A stretch of 64,000 nt of DNA from Erigeron canadensis. Its lineage: Eukaryota > Streptophyta > Magnoliopsida > Asterales > Asteraceae. Location: assembly GCF_010389155.1 (NCBI RefSeq), contig NC_057767.1:28429295-28493294 (forward strand), in the 5' to 3' direction. The notes below the pieces were generated by a model. The model made no database searches, had not been told where the DNA came from, and saw nothing but the letters and a program-made list of their open reading frames with translations. Positions 1-12,088 of this stretch are shown in pieces. Both the position numbers and the translations under genes were made by a program. The number at the start of each line of letters is the position of its first letter. The first letter of the stretch is position 1.

Positions 1-382
1 AAATGTAACTACTACTAATTAAACCCATTACAATTGGGAAAAGCCGAAAAGGTAGTCATCTTTTTAAGATGAGATTCAAAAAGATGGAGAAAGTAAAATG
101 TCATGATAATAAAGAGGTCCATTTTGTTATAAAAACATTTTCGAGGGACCCATCTAACCTGTTTCATGCAAATCTCGTTTTGTGCTGGCGTCCAATTGAG
201 AATTTTAATTAGGCTGCATTCTTGAGGTTTTTTTTCCAAAGGGAAAAATAAGAAAAATTACTTTTTTGTATTATTGAGTTTTTTTTCTAAAAGAACAGAA
301 AGTGAAGGGAAAGAAAAATCAAGGTTTTTTCCCCCAAAAGTTTTCTGGCCATTTTGGCCTGATTTGGAAGGAAACTCGTGGA
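1..382. other. Intergenic, no gene recognised
   Basis: AT-rich sequence leading into the G-rich minisatellite. Short open frames occur but have no recognisable domain. Nothing else is seen. Confidence 0.5.
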
Positions 383-580
383 AGTGGTGGTTGCAGGTGG
401 TGGTTGCAGGTTTCCGGTGGTGGTTGCGTTGCAGGGGGTGGTTGCAGGTTTCCGGTGGTTGTTGCAGGTGGTGGTTGCAGGTTTCCGATGGTGGTTGCGT
501 GGAAGGGGTGGTTGCAGGTAGAAAGGGTGGTTTCCGGCGGTGGTTGCAAGTTTCCAGCAATGGTTGCAGGTTCCGGCGAT
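383..580. repeat. G-rich minisatellite (GGTGGTTGCAGG core)
   Basis: About 200 bases of imperfect tandem copies of a 12-base core GGTGGTTGCAGG, often extended by TTTCCGGT to about 20-21 bases. A longer unit of roughly 70 bases repeats near 410 and 481. G is strongly biased to the plus strand. Because the unit is close to a multiple of three, reading frames stay open on both strands (roughly 258-777). They encode only low-complexity Trp/Gly/Val-rich or Pro/Thr/Asn/His-rich peptides and I do not treat them as genes. The paired GG runs could form weak G-quadruplexes (inference). Confidence 0.85.
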
Positions 581-2361
581 TGTTCCGATTATTTTTCTTG
601 CACTTTCCTTTCAAACTCAAGAATGGCTTTTATAAATCTAATATTCTATCCTTTCTTCCCCTATCCAATCTTCCCCTTTCTTTTCTATTAAAAAAAACTC
701 AAGAATACACTCTTAGCAAATTGGCATATAAGTTACATAACTTTGTACCCGATTCTTTCATTAAGTGTGGGGAGTGATTCACAACCCCTCCCTCCCTATC
801 TCCGTTTTTTTTCTCTCTCTGTCCGCTCCCTAATAACACGGATTGCTTCATCGCCCCTCCCCACCTCTCTCTACCTTTTTATATTTAATTTATTTACTAT
901 TTATTTTTTGCCATCTAAATAAATTAAAACTTTAATTTAAAAATAATTTAAAACAAATATTACTAAAACCACCTTATACTACTAAAATCATTAAAGAACA
1001 TTACATTACATAATATTACCAAAATTATTAAAGACATTACATAAGCATAACACACGGAATGTTTGCCATATGTGTGTAGTGTGATAGAATTGAAAAAGAA
1101 AGAATAAGAAAAAAGAAGGAGAAGGCACAAATGGAGAAGAAGAAAGAAAAAAGAAGGAAAGAAGAAAAGATTTTGGACCGTTATGTGGCCCCCACGGTTT
1201 CTTTATTTATTTATGCCTAACGGTCATATTTTGCGAGACTCGCACCCAGTGACCACACTCTCGATTTCGCCCACCGCCCAATCGGTACCGGTACCACGTG
1301 GAGGTGTTCCATCTAGTAACAAACTCGTACCGGTTGGGTGCCTATCCACTCCGTCCACCCTATCTTCTAATTGGAGTTTTGTTTGTATAATCTTTCATTT
1401 ATCAATCGGTATATCTCTACATTTTTAAATCTTTAATTTTAAAATTTATCATAAATTGCCACACAAAAATTCTTACGTGTTGGGAACAGAAACGGTACCA
1501 TACAAAAATTTTAAAAAAATAAATATAAAATACATCAAAATGATAAAAACCAATAGAATAATTATAAAAATCCATGAAAATTATAAAAATATATAATAAA
1601 ATCTAAATTTTAAGAGACATCGGCATATATGCCCCATGTGATACGTCCATGGTTAGCAGTTAGGAGGATCATATGATAAACAATTAAGCCCTTGCTATCT
1701 ACTAAGTTAAACTTCACACTACTAATTAAACACTAAACGTAGAACAAATGTAAACATTAAATCATTAATGTCAATAAGGATAGAAAAGTAACTCTCAAAT
1801 AGCGTCTTTTACGGATTTTGGGTTTCAATACTGTATTTGACGGTGTATGAAAGAGATTGTGATGTGGACAGTCTTACCCTATTAAAAGTAGAGATGCAGG
1901 TTCTAACAAAGGTTGAAAAAAAACCTTTAGCCTTGCTAATATGGATTAAACCTTTAACCCCCATCTTTTGATGCAAGTGTTCCAACTACTGATTCAACAC
2001 AATTAATGTAAATAAGGATGATTCAACTTTATTTAAATGATCTTTATACACAAACTTTTAAAAAGAAACAGGGACCCTCATTTTTGCCATCATTATAGGC
2101 ATTAACCACAACATCTTCTTCTGGAAATTTTAAAGAATAAAGACCAAAATGACAACGTGAACTCTCTGGATTTGATCTCCCACATTCTGTATTGGTGCCC
2201 CTTTTGTTTTAAATTCATTCTCTTTGAAAGTGTGGCTGTAGTCAAAATGACAAACATGTCGACAATATCAAATGGCTAGTTGGGAATCGTCCAATATGCT
2301 CTAAGATTATGGACAGAACCGGAACTACATAAGCAATTTCTTCAAAAAGTTAAAGATGTAA
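581..2361. other. Intergenic, mixed repeat debris
   Basis: Holds CT-rich stretches (780-880), an AT-rich block, a purine-rich block (1085-1170) and a GC-richer stretch at 1180-1380 with a repeated ACCGGT core. A degenerate repeat at about 1805-1935 (core TTTGACGGTGTATG) resembles the one at 3225-3370. No gene is supported. Confidence 0.5.
1805..1935 (+). repeat. Degenerate dispersed repeat, SINE-like
   Basis: Shares with 3225-3370 the order: 'GGGTTT..', 'TTGACGGTGTATG', 'GATGT.G.CAG.CTTACC', 'AGTAGAGA.G..G'. This layout matches a dispersed repeat common in eudicot genomes that I remember as SINE-like. No target duplication was found, so the class is uncertain. Confidence 0.35.
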
Positions 2362-2504
2362 CGGGCCGTTTGGTTCTTAGAATATATGAAAATTTGGTGT
2401 AATGAAATTTGAATTTTTATTCCTTGTCATGTTAATAAGTTAACATAAAAATTTCTAAATTTCATTCCATCGAATTTTTATAAATTCTGAAAACTAAAAG
2501 CCCT
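2362..2504. mobile_element. Tourist-like fold-back MITE, 143 bp
   Basis: The two ends form long imperfect inverted repeats: the left end begins CGGGCCGTTTGGTTC and the right end, read on the other strand, begins AGGGCTTTTAGTTTTC. Both then continue through AGAAT.TAT.AAAATT and AATGAAATTT. The element is flanked by TAA on both sides (2359-2361 and 2505-2507). A 3-bp TAA target duplication with GG(G/C)-starting ends is the signature of PIF/Harbinger-derived Tourist MITEs. It has no coding capacity. Confidence 0.75.
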
Positions 2505-2669
2505 TAAGTGTAAACGTATGTTTCAATTTGTACCAGGTAATAATATGGATTTTTTTTATCATCATAGTCATATAACAAACTTTCAAACATTATTTAATTT
2601 AATATTATAGTGTATTATGTAAAAACCACATACAGTTGAGGTTAAAATTTAATAACTCAAGACAAGTAA

Positions 2670-2800
2670 TCACCACCAATGTGGCCTAGTGTTCAGACGT
2701 CTTGATGTCGTCACAAGAGGTCTCAAATTCGAACTCCCCCGGATAGGTTGCATATATCTGTACTAGTCCTAAGTTCCTAACCAATTAACTTCAGAGTAAG
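2670..2800 (+). repeat. tRNA-derived SINE remnant
   Basis: A box A-like GTGGCCTAGTGTTC (about 2681) is followed some 35 bases later by a box B-like stretch containing AATTCGAACTCCC (about 2727). The order and spacing fit the internal pol III promoter of a tRNA-derived SINE. The cloverleaf cannot be folded, so it is not a tRNA gene. Confidence 0.5.
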
Positions 2801-2805
2801 GATTT

Positions 2806-2962
2806 CCTCCGAGTTAGAAGTAACTTGAGGGGTAAAGTTAGAAAGTTAATGATCGTTGAATCAAAATTAATGGTCAAGTTTTTGAATCTTGACAATTGAT
2901 TTTAAATTAATGGTCGAGATCATCCAATTTTATCCCTCAAGTTACTTCTAATTTGAGAAGAT
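2806..2962. mobile_element. Fold-back MITE, ~155 bp
   Basis: The left arm containing GTTAGAAGTAACTTGAGGG (about 2814) pairs with the right arm containing CCCTCAAGTTACTTCTAA (about 2934-2951). Similarity continues inward through 'TAAA(G/A)TT'. The centre has the half-repeats 'AATTAATGGTC'. The structure is clear; the superfamily is not. Confidence 0.65.
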
Positions 2963-3224
2963 GTCAACCCTTTGACTTCTATCTATTTTTACCAAAAAAG
3001 ACAAGTCATTCCAAAATTATAAAAAAAACTTAAAAAACACAAATGGATATTAAGTAACAAACCAGGAACTACTAGACATATGCATATTTTTATTATAACA
3101 AACTTTCAACATTATTTAATTACAAAGGTATATCATTTTAATTTTTTTTATTACTGTCAAAGTTTTAAAATTGTTCAGATTTGGTATCTACTAGTAAGTA
3201 AGTAAATAACTGCTCAGTGCTGTT

Positions 3225-3370
3225 TCCCGCGGGTTTTGAGCCCCAATACCTTGACGGTGTATGGGGAAGGTTAAGATGTAGGCAGACCTTACCTCTATCT
3301 AAGTAGAGAGGTTGCTTCCAATTTCTACCTAAATTGTAGAAAAGACCCTCCAACCTTTGCATGGGATAAG
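3225..3370 (+). repeat. Degenerate dispersed repeat, SINE-like (second copy)
   Basis: Better preserved relative of the repeat at 1805-1935, with GACGGTGTATGGGGAAGG, then AGGCAGACCTTACCTCTA, then AGTAGAGAGGTTGCTTCC. Family assignment is from memory of eudicot SINE-like repeats and is uncertain. Confidence 0.4.
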
Positions 3371-3540
3371 GATATCTCAAAGTTTGAACAAATTTATAAA
3401 GGTTGCGAATTTACGATCATTTTTTAACTTTTAAGCAATAATTGATGTTTGAAGTTAATATTTAAATACGATGTCGATGTGTATATAAGCATTTCTTTTT
3501 TGAACGGCTGTATATAAACATATATCTATATATCTATCTA

Positions 3541-4217
3541 TCTATATATATATTAAAAGAGTAGTTAACCGAGCATTCTAAAACACTCTTCAAATCCAAA
3601 GGTATGCTAGAAATTTGCCACATAGGATTTATCCTATGTGTCATCTTCATAATTTTTTGACAATCAAGTATAAACTATATATTACAAAATTAAATTATAC
3701 CAAAAAATCATATACTTCAAGGCAATTATTTTTAGGAAAAGATATAATAAGATCTTTAAAAAATAGGTTTTCAATATTAGGCAAATTAACTTACCTCACA
3801 TAAATTTATCTTATGGCAAACTTAAAATAAATTAAATATTTTTTGTGTGTTCAAGTTTCATTAGTTAACCACTCTTCAAATTTAAAGCTATGTTAAAAAT
3901 ATCATAAAATTTATCCTATGTAATGCATAAATTATAGAAAATTCAAAATAGAAAAGATATCAAAACTAGCAAATCTTATGTATATATAATCACAATTACA
4001 ATTTTTACAATTCAAAATTAAATATTAATAATATTACAACTATTTATTACAAGAAGTATTATTATTGATAATTTTATGTATGTGATTAAATATTACTTCG
4101 TATTACATAACATTGTTTTATCTTTATTCTTATATCTACAAAATAAATAATATTAGTTAAAACTTTGTTAAATATTTATTTTAAGTAACCGTATATCGTG
4201 CGGGTAAAAAACCCTAT
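3541..4217 (+). mobile_element. Non-autonomous Helitron (same family as 26428-27628)
   Basis: Begins TCTATATATATATTAAAAGA after an A, and ends with a decayed hairpin (CCGTATATCGTGCGG, 4189-4204) followed by GTAAAAAACCCTAT. The 5' TC, the 3' hairpin and the expected but mutated CTRR end fit a Helitron. Its first 50 bases and its tail match the Helitron at 26428-27628. A second, diverged copy of its own 5' segment (GTTAACC...ACTCTTCAAAT, ATTTATCCTATGT) lies at about 3862-3922. No RepHel coding sequence is present. Confidence 0.7.
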
Positions 4218-4967
4218 GTGTATATAAACATATTAGATCTGTTGAATTTGTTGGGTAATTAAGTCAATATATAAAAGAATTTCAATGACTATGTTCAAAA
4301 ATGAAATACTTTGGCAATTGAAATCAACCTTTATTTCTTGTTAAAACACAACTACAATAATTTACAAAACAGACGAAGCGTAAACTGTGGGTGTGGCCGC
4401 AGACATGGCATGGAACACGACAAGAGTCAAGAGTTTCAATCGAAAATGAGTCAGCATTACCAACGTACAGTATGTATTAAGTAGCTTAAACAATGACTGT
4501 TGTTCCCATATCCAAAAAACAAATAAATAAATATGGCTTGACCTAGCAAGTATCTGATTAAGGATTGATATTTATCGAGATGTCGACGTATCAGGTTTAT
4601 TACTCTTTCTGTATCAGTTTTATTGTCTTCGATCAAAAAAAAAAATGTTATTTAAAAGAAATGGATGCATTAAATTTGTTTTTTACAAGTGTGGATTTAT
4701 GTAAGTATATCAGGAGGCGCGGACTATTTTGTCGTGACGAGACTCGTATTACGGAACCCTCACTATACATAGATCCCTATTTAAACCCCTCGGAATGCAT
4801 TTAATTAATTAATACTCTGTAATTGATTAATAGGTTGTTTTTTTGTTTTTTTTTTTTCACATACATGGACTTCTTTTGGTGAAAAGAAAAAGTATACTGA
4901 TTAGGATTTCGAAAAGAAATTAGTGATGGTACATTCGAAGAGAAAGATGTCTTCCCCTAAACAATCA
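4218..4967. other. Intergenic, no gene recognised
   Basis: AT-rich. An open frame at 4565-4804 (79 codons) has no recognisable motif or splice partner. A T-rich run lies near 4840. Nothing is supported. Confidence 0.4.
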
Positions 4968-4976
4968 AATATTAAA

Positions 4977-7485
4977 GAGTATATTACATTTTTCGTCTTT
5001 CAAGTTGACACATTTTTTACTTTTGATCTCTAAAGTGAAAAAACTATAATTTTGACCTTAAACTTGGCCAATTTTTTCAATCGTGGTCCTTTGGCCAGAC
5101 GGAGTTAAATTTTGGCCGTTAACGTTACACCCGAGGGACTAAAAGTGAAAAACGTGTCAACTTTAGGGACGGAAAATGTAATTCATTCTTCCATTCATCT
5201 TCTCCAACAAGCATCCGGCCTCCGGTTATCTTCTCTGACGGACTCACAAACTTATTATTTACACCCAATGACCAACTCTATTTCTAGCTAGCCATTGAGG
5301 GACGAAAAATGAAAATGATACAAATAAATCTATTCTTCCATTCTTTTATTTTTCCGGTCATCTTCTCTGATTATCTTTTCCGGTGGAATTTTCCGACTAG
5401 ACATTTATTTTCCGATAATACCTAATAAAAACACGACTTTCAATCAAAATCCAAACCATAAACGAATCATTTACTCAAATGATACGATATCAAATTTCAT
5501 ACGTACGAGTGGATTTTTGTTTACAACCGAAACTTTACAGTCAGTCAACAAAGGTACGACCTGAATTCACCCGTTATCCGATTTTTGCTCAGAAAAAAAC
5601 TTATAAGATATTGCAGATAAGCATCATCATCGCCAGTAATGTACATTCAACATTAAACCAGCCAGCCAGATAGAAATAAAAATATAGATATGAAAATAAT
5701 TGAGCACCAGCAGTAGATGATAGAGCTCATAATATATAATTTTAAAGGGTTGTTTATTAGGTCTCGCTGACCCTAGAACATCGAGATTTGTACGAATCCA
5801 GGTGTGCGGAATCCACCTGAATCCGTTCTTGAGGCTGTAATCATTCACACATAAACATAAAGAAATACATACGAACAGGAGATTGAAACATAGATGTAAA
5901 ACTCATTATTCATTAATCGGCAAGATTACAAACACCAAATGAGTATACATCTAGGTGGGACGGGGTATATATCTCTACCCCGTTCCGTGAATAGTTTATG
6001 ACAATATAGTATAGGTGAAACTCCTATAGCCCATTTCACGAATTGCATTGCAGCAGACAATAATATGTGCAAGGAAACTGCACCAACAGACTCTCCTTTT
6101 TCTGGTGCAATCAATTCTGTTGAACTTCTGATATACATTAGTTATAGAAAAACTGCATCAACAGACTCCCCCTTAACTAATGATATCGGGTCTTCTATGT
6201 TGAGACTCGATCTTCTGACACTGCACTCTGATCTTCAAACTGCAAAATCCTTGTATCTTTATGACAACTAACTAACCCAACACATCTCAAACATATGCAA
6301 TCTTCCACCCTTGGATCATTGTCCGAGAAATTAATCACGTCTTGCTTAACCGACATATAATAGAGAAATTGAATTTCCAACAATCAGCATCAAATCAATC
6401 AACTCTCACAAAGATAAGAAACCCTACAACCTGAATCATAAAATGTAATACCATAGACCCTGTCTCGTGTGCTTCAATGGATATGAAAGTGTATGTACAC
6501 AGCTTGGAACCTCTTTATTCGATCCGTTTCTTGTTATCTTCCATAAATGAAAATATAAGCTTGTAATGATGCAAGCACGGGGGACAAACCTCTACGTGAT
6601 AACGTAAGCACGAACTTATAACAAGAAAATAGACATCTTCGTGATGATGCAAGCACGGAGGACAAACCTCTACGTGATAACATAGGCACAAACTTATAAC
6701 AAGAAAATAGACATCTTCGTGATGATGCAAGCACGGGGGACAAACCTCTACGTGATAACATGAGCACGAACTTGTTTCAGATCGATATATCATCTGTTGA
6801 ATAATATCAATCAAATCAAAAAAACACTAGATCTTCAATACTTGAGCATTTTGAAAGTGTAAATACTGTCAATTGTTAATCCGAACAGAATAACACTTTG
6901 ATCACCAACTAAACTCGAGTATTTCAGAGTTTTGCTCAAAAATATGATAGAAACATTAAAGTTTTATCCCTCCCTTTTATCTGCGAAAACTCTGAAAAAT
7001 AGCCCATAATTGTCCGTCTTCGGTTTCAGTTATCTCTCATTCTTCACTTTATCTTCTGCATTAAACAGGTCCATGAATAAAGCCCATCTCATTAATAAGT
7101 TCATTCGAACTTACAATGACTTAGGTTAACTTTGTTCAATTTTGAAACCCATGTGTGAATGTAGAATATGATATGATAGCGTAGTATAGGAAAAAGGTTG
7201 TATATAAGGTTGTATAGAAACAAGGTCCTACAGGTCGGTTAGCATAGGTAGTGTATGATAAGAATGGATAATGTCTTATGGAGGGTTTAAAGGTAATGTC
7301 TTATGGAGGGTTTTTCACTTTTAGTCCCCCTGGTGTAACGTTAACGGCTAAAATTTAACTCCGTCTAGCCAAAGGACCACGATTGAAAAAATTGGCTAAG
7401 TTTAAGGTCAAAATTGTAATTTTTTCACTTTAGGGATCAAAGGTGAAAAACGTGCTAACTTCAGGGACGAAAGTGTAATTTACTC
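4977..7485. mobile_element. Mutator-like element (long-TIR MULE), 2.5 kb
   Basis: The terminal ~180 bases of each side are inverted copies: left 4977-5158 starts GAGTATATTAC and right 7306-7485, on the minus strand, starts GAGTAAATTAC. Both continue through TTTTTTCAATCGTGGTCC and GTTAACGTTACACC. A perfect 9-base duplication, AATATTAAA, flanks it at 4968-4976 and 7486-7494. Long inverted ends plus a 9-bp target duplication are diagnostic of the Mutator superfamily. I find no MURA transposase; the inside (5160-7305) holds a 78-bp tandem repeat and unidentified sequence that might be captured host or LTR-derived DNA (inference). It looks non-autonomous. Confidence 0.9.
6560..6775. repeat. 78-bp tandem repeat, nearly three copies
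   Basis: The word GCAAGCACGG starts at 6571, 6649 and 6727, an exact 78-base period. Each unit also carries GACAAACCTCTACGTGATAA and, in the first two, AACTTATAACAAGAAAATAG. Because 78 is divisible by 3, minus-strand frames stay open through all copies and give a repeating 26-residue peptide with SRRGLSPVLAS. It lies inside the Mutator-like element. Confidence 0.9.
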
Positions 7486-7494
7486 AATATTAAA

Positions 7495-7901
7495 AGCTAT
7501 ATGCTTAATACATGCTTCCAGTGTCGGCTTAAAGTTTTTGAGGCCTTAAACGAGAACTAACTTTAGGGGCTTAGTTCATTAGCATATAAATTTAAAATAA
7601 ACAAAAAAAGATAGTTTGACTTATGTTATTGAACAACTAATAATAAAAAGACGCAATTGATGCTGCAAAACCAATAAAGGTGTTACTTCAATTCAAATTA
7701 TACAACGGTATTTAACCTAAAGTCCAAATATTAAGTCTAGTGTACAAATATTAAAACCCTAAAATTTTTTGGAGCATAAAGCGATCGCTTAGTTCCATAA
7801 TACTATTGAGCCACCATTTTATACTTCGTAAAACTTGTTTCAATGAAGCCTTGGACTTGAACTATCTTAGACAAATGATATATTTTTTAGGGATTATTAC
7901 T
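7495..7901. other. Intergenic, no gene recognised
   Basis: AT-rich sequence with stop codons in all frames. No element boundary is seen. Confidence 0.4.
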
Positions 7902-8141
7902 TATGGATGCAACTATCTATGTTATGTAAAAATCTCGTAAAATGTCTATGTAATGTAATGAACTTTCAAATTCTGGTTATTGGATGTACCCGAGTAGATG
8001 TGGCAACCATATAAGGTGTCACGTGTAAGTTTTTTATTAGTCAGGTACATCTAATAATCGGAATTTGAAAATTCATTACATGACATAAATATTTTACAAA
8101 ATTTTTATATAACATAGACATTTTAACATAGTTAGTTACAC
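7902..8141. mobile_element. Fold-back MITE, ~240 bp
   Basis: The left arm (ACTATCTATGTTATGTAAAA, then AATGTAATGAACTTTCAAAT, then ATTGGATGTACC) pairs with the right arm (GGTACATCTAATAATCGG, ATTTGAAAATTCATTACAT, ATAACATAGACATTTTA). The unpaired loop is short and CACGTG-containing. Superfamily unknown. Confidence 0.7.
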
Positions 8142-9898
8142 ATATATGTGTGAGCAACGACGTTCCGATTATATGCTAGTTAACATGGGTTTCAAACTAG
8201 TAATCCTCCGGCCATGCTAACCCATGTGGGTCGGTGATGGTGTTATCGTGCGGTTTGAAAGAACTGGTGCCTTCAAACAACACATTGCTAACCCCCTCAA
8301 AATTGAACCATTAACTTTTTGTACCGTAGTTAGACTAATTATTTTCATCTGACTCCTAATATTTTTTAACTTGCTAAATTAAAAAATAGCATACATAAAA
8401 CGAATATGAGCTTTACCCATCTATATATATTATACAATTATACATAGAAACATTTTCGTTTTTTATCATCCAAAATTATTTTTAGGGCTGACATTGGATG
8501 GATTATAGACGAGTGGTGGGCGTGGCACCACGTTGGAACACTGCCGGCAACTCCTCACCACGAGTGGTGGCGTCAAAATGAGTGGTCAGACTACGCACTC
8601 CATAATCCATTTTCTTCCAATCACTACATAAGATTTGACTTTCTTTTTGTTTTTAAGTTTACTTTTTATTAAATAGTAGTGAGTGGTGAAGTGAGTGGTC
8701 GGATACCAACAAAATTTGGATGAATGGTGAAGTTGAAATGACATGATATGATTGGTTAAAAGTAAATGGTAAAAAGGAAGTGGGAGATGGGTTACCAACA
8801 CTAAGTAAATTTGAATGGTGGGTCACGAGTGAAGAAAATGATAATAATGTGGTAGAAATGACAATCATTGACCATCACATGGTTCTTGCTTCGGCGCCGT
8901 TTGGTGTCACTACCATTAATCAGTGGTGTAAAATCTTGTTTGATACGCAAATGAATACCACAACGTGTTATTTTGTTGGTGATTCTTGACTCACCAATTA
9001 AAATAAAATTTGCATTTTCAGAATTTCAGGTATACTTTTAACTTTAAGAGAATATTGTGTGGATTTATCGTTATAAGGCCTGTTTGCACTCTTCATTTTT
9101 CTTAACAAACATTGTTTATATATACTAAAAGAAAAAAGTTTGTTAATATACTAAATATAGATCTACACTTAGCATATAAAATTCTAACTACCATAATTAA
9201 TGTTATTTAAATATCGTCTATCAGTCTATGCATGTATGGATAAATACCGGTAAAAGCTAGCATACGCATATAAACAACCTATATGATGGTACTCGCGCAA
9301 TGCGACAGTAGTTATGGCGGGGATGATGTGGTGGTGGGGCGTCTGTTGGTGGTAAAGACGGCGTCAAGTGATGTAGATGATTGATGTAATAGTAATTGAT
9401 TGAAAGAAGTTAATGCAAATATTGTAAAAAAATAACTTAAAAATTGATAACGTAATTTAATTATTAAAAATATTTTAGATTATTCTCTATATAACTTTCA
9501 ACAAAAGATTTTTTTTAACTAATGATCCATTAAATATATGCAAGTGTAAACACATTCCAAATTCCAAATAGTTCATGAGTCCTAATCAAATATATAGCCA
9601 CCATAATCAAACACCGATGTAACTAAATAAACACAACATTATATAAATAGGATAGATAGATTTTATCATGTTAAATGAATCCGAATTGAATGTCAAAGTG
9701 GTCTAATTTTAATTTTTAACTCTGTCTCTATTTTTTGATGTAACCCGGACTTATTTGTACTTCAACTAGCACCTTGCTAGTATCTTGATTATTAATAACA
9801 CATCGAATGTTCAAAAAAAAAATGTATTAAAGTCATAAACGGGTCAATAAGCGTTGACCTATTGAGCAAGTTCAAACCCTCAAATTTCATGAATATTC
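8142..9898. other. Intergenic, GTGG-rich block and AT-rich flanks
   Basis: 8490-8990 is rich in GAGTGGTG/GTGGTGAAG words, with an inverted pair ATGGATTATAG (8496) and CTCCATAATCCAT (8600). It is probably an eroded MITE or Harbinger derivative (inference). The open frame at 8780-8989 runs through it and has no known domain. The rest is AT-rich without genes. Confidence 0.4.
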
Positions 9899-11052
9899 TC
9901 TCTATATAACTAAGAAAGGATATAAAAATTTCTATGTGGCACTATTATTTAAATGACAAATATGATATTTTCTTAGTTGTAATTTTCCTAAATATTTGGT
10001 ATTTTTTTATTATGTGCATCATTAATAGATTAAATTAGTAAATATTTAATATTTAAATTTTGTTCCTAATCGAGATTGTTTCTTAAGTTGTTGGATACGA
10101 GATAAAAGCAAAATCTAGATGAAGATTATACATTTAAAAAAGTGATATAAGTATAAAATACAAAGATAGATATATCCTTGATTCAAAATCGATATATGAA
10201 GATTTCATGTAAACATAATTTCAAATAAAATATAAATATAATATACGGAAGATCTTATATCTTTTTTTATTATACTAAAACATAGTTGCTCTAATAACTT
10301 ATCGACCAATCACAGCTCTCGATTTCTTAATGTTGAATTTTGTTTTCAATTTTGACTTTAATTTACTCTTTTTTGTTTTCCATCACAAATTTACACTTTT
10401 TACCCAATAACTTCTATATAATAAATAAGTAATAATAATAGATAATATATATCCGATACAATAATGGCTAATATTTATCCAATAAAATAATAACAAATTT
10501 ACACTTTTTTTTGTTTTTCATCACAAATTTATTTTTTTTACCCAATAATTTTAATACAATAAATAAATAATAATAGCTAATATATATGCGATAAAATAAT
10601 AGCTAATAGTTATCCAATTAAAATATTAACTAATATATATTCAATAATATGTTATATCATATATATTACAATGTTATTAAAGTTGGTTTCCATCTACAAA
10701 GCCTGGTTTCACACATGAACAATTGTATATTGGTGTATCTCGAGTTAAGTTGAGAAGGGCTTTAAGGTGTTAATATATGACAAAGATGAGAAGACAAAAA
10801 ATACTATAACAAATTTCGTCTATAAAGAAGTCTTTCAAATGATGAAGCACGGTATGTGCTTCCAATGTTCTTTTATTACATTTATTTTCCTTCTATCAGC
10901 TTAACATTTTTGGCATTTGAATTGAACACTTAGTATCTACTTATATCTTTAACTTTAAACTTCTAAGCTTTTATGAGTTACATATAATAATGTCTAATAT
11001 TAATAATATCGTAAGTCTTGTGTCCAGTGTTGGACACGAGTCTAAAATCTAG
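9899..11052 (+). mobile_element. Helitron with perfect terminal hairpin, ~1.15 kb
   Basis: Starts TCTCTATATAACTAAGAAAG and ends in a perfect 7-bp hairpin GTGTCCA-gtgt-TGGACAC (11020-11037), 11 bases before CTAG, which is followed by T. This is the textbook Helitron 3' end. Inside, a unit of about 135 bases is imperfectly duplicated (about 10371-10505 and 10511-10622), marked by CATCACAAATTTA, TACCCAATAA and AATAATAGCTAATAT. No helicase is encoded. Confidence 0.85.
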
Positions 11053-12088
11053 TAAATATAATTAAACTTGACGGTTCATTTTAAATTATAATTTATATTG
11101 TGTATTCCTTAATTTTATTTGTTATTAAAAAACAAGTCCATTGATTAGTATTAAAATATATTAATTTGTGATATAACTATCTTTAATAAATATATTTACA
11201 TCTGAATATATTGTTATAACAATATTGGAGTCTTATACTTTAAATTTGAAAGATATATTATTTATTTTTATAAAATTTTACATCAAAAATTAATCTCATG
11301 CAACACATGGGTTTAATTTAGTGTTTTAATATGTTACTAGTGTCGTAATTAACGTGTGTTGAGTTACGATTCAACACATCGACTCATTTTGTTATATTTG
11401 TTAATTGTGTAGTGTTAATCTAGTAAGTTATATGAAATTACCACCCATTAATCCGGATATGAACGCAACATTTGTGGTTGATATATTCGTTATTAACATT
11501 GTATTGTAATGACGATTAAAATACATAACTTAAGTAAATGAACTCCATGTCACTACATTTACACATGTCGCGTTATCCAATATAGACCAAAAGATTAACA
11601 TTTAACATAAATGTCTTTCAGGTAATTTCAAAAGAAGTTTTCAAACCAAAAATTATGGTGATCCGGAAAGTTAAAGATAGGTTAAATTAAAAAATGATAA
11701 ACAAATTAATGAAAAAGGCTTATCATTAAGACTATGAGGAATGGAGCATCATGAAAAATTCTCAAACTTATCAAATGTTGACTTGTGGTATCCAATTATT
11801 CAGAGGAACATTCCTTTTTCCTTTTTAAATTATTATATTTATTATTATGATTATATATATAAACAAAATAAAACATAATACATTTTATTCAATAAAAGAC
11901 ACACCACACTAAAAAAACATTCATAATAGGTAAAGAAAATTAGTGTACTTCGGGCTGTTTAGTTGGGGGTTTGTCTTCTTACTAGGTATTGAGAGTGAGG
12001 GGGCTAGCACGGACCCAGTTAAGACAACGTAAGTTAGATCCCCTATTACGAACAAATGATCCACACCTTTCAAAAAAGGTAAATAAAA
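11053..12088. other. Intergenic, probable Harbinger 3' flank
   Basis: AT-rich, with no ORFs of note. A GC-richer block at 11948-12050 sits next to the transposase pseudogene and may belong to the same element. I could not pair terminal repeats. Confidence 0.35.

Noticed and set aside
258..777. Overlapping 120-167 codon frames on both strands
   Set aside because: Produced by the minisatellite unit length; peptides are low complexity.
6515..6814. 99-codon minus frame with repeated peptide as a real protein
   Set aside because: It is just the in-frame 78-bp repeat inside a transposon; no start context or homologue recognised.
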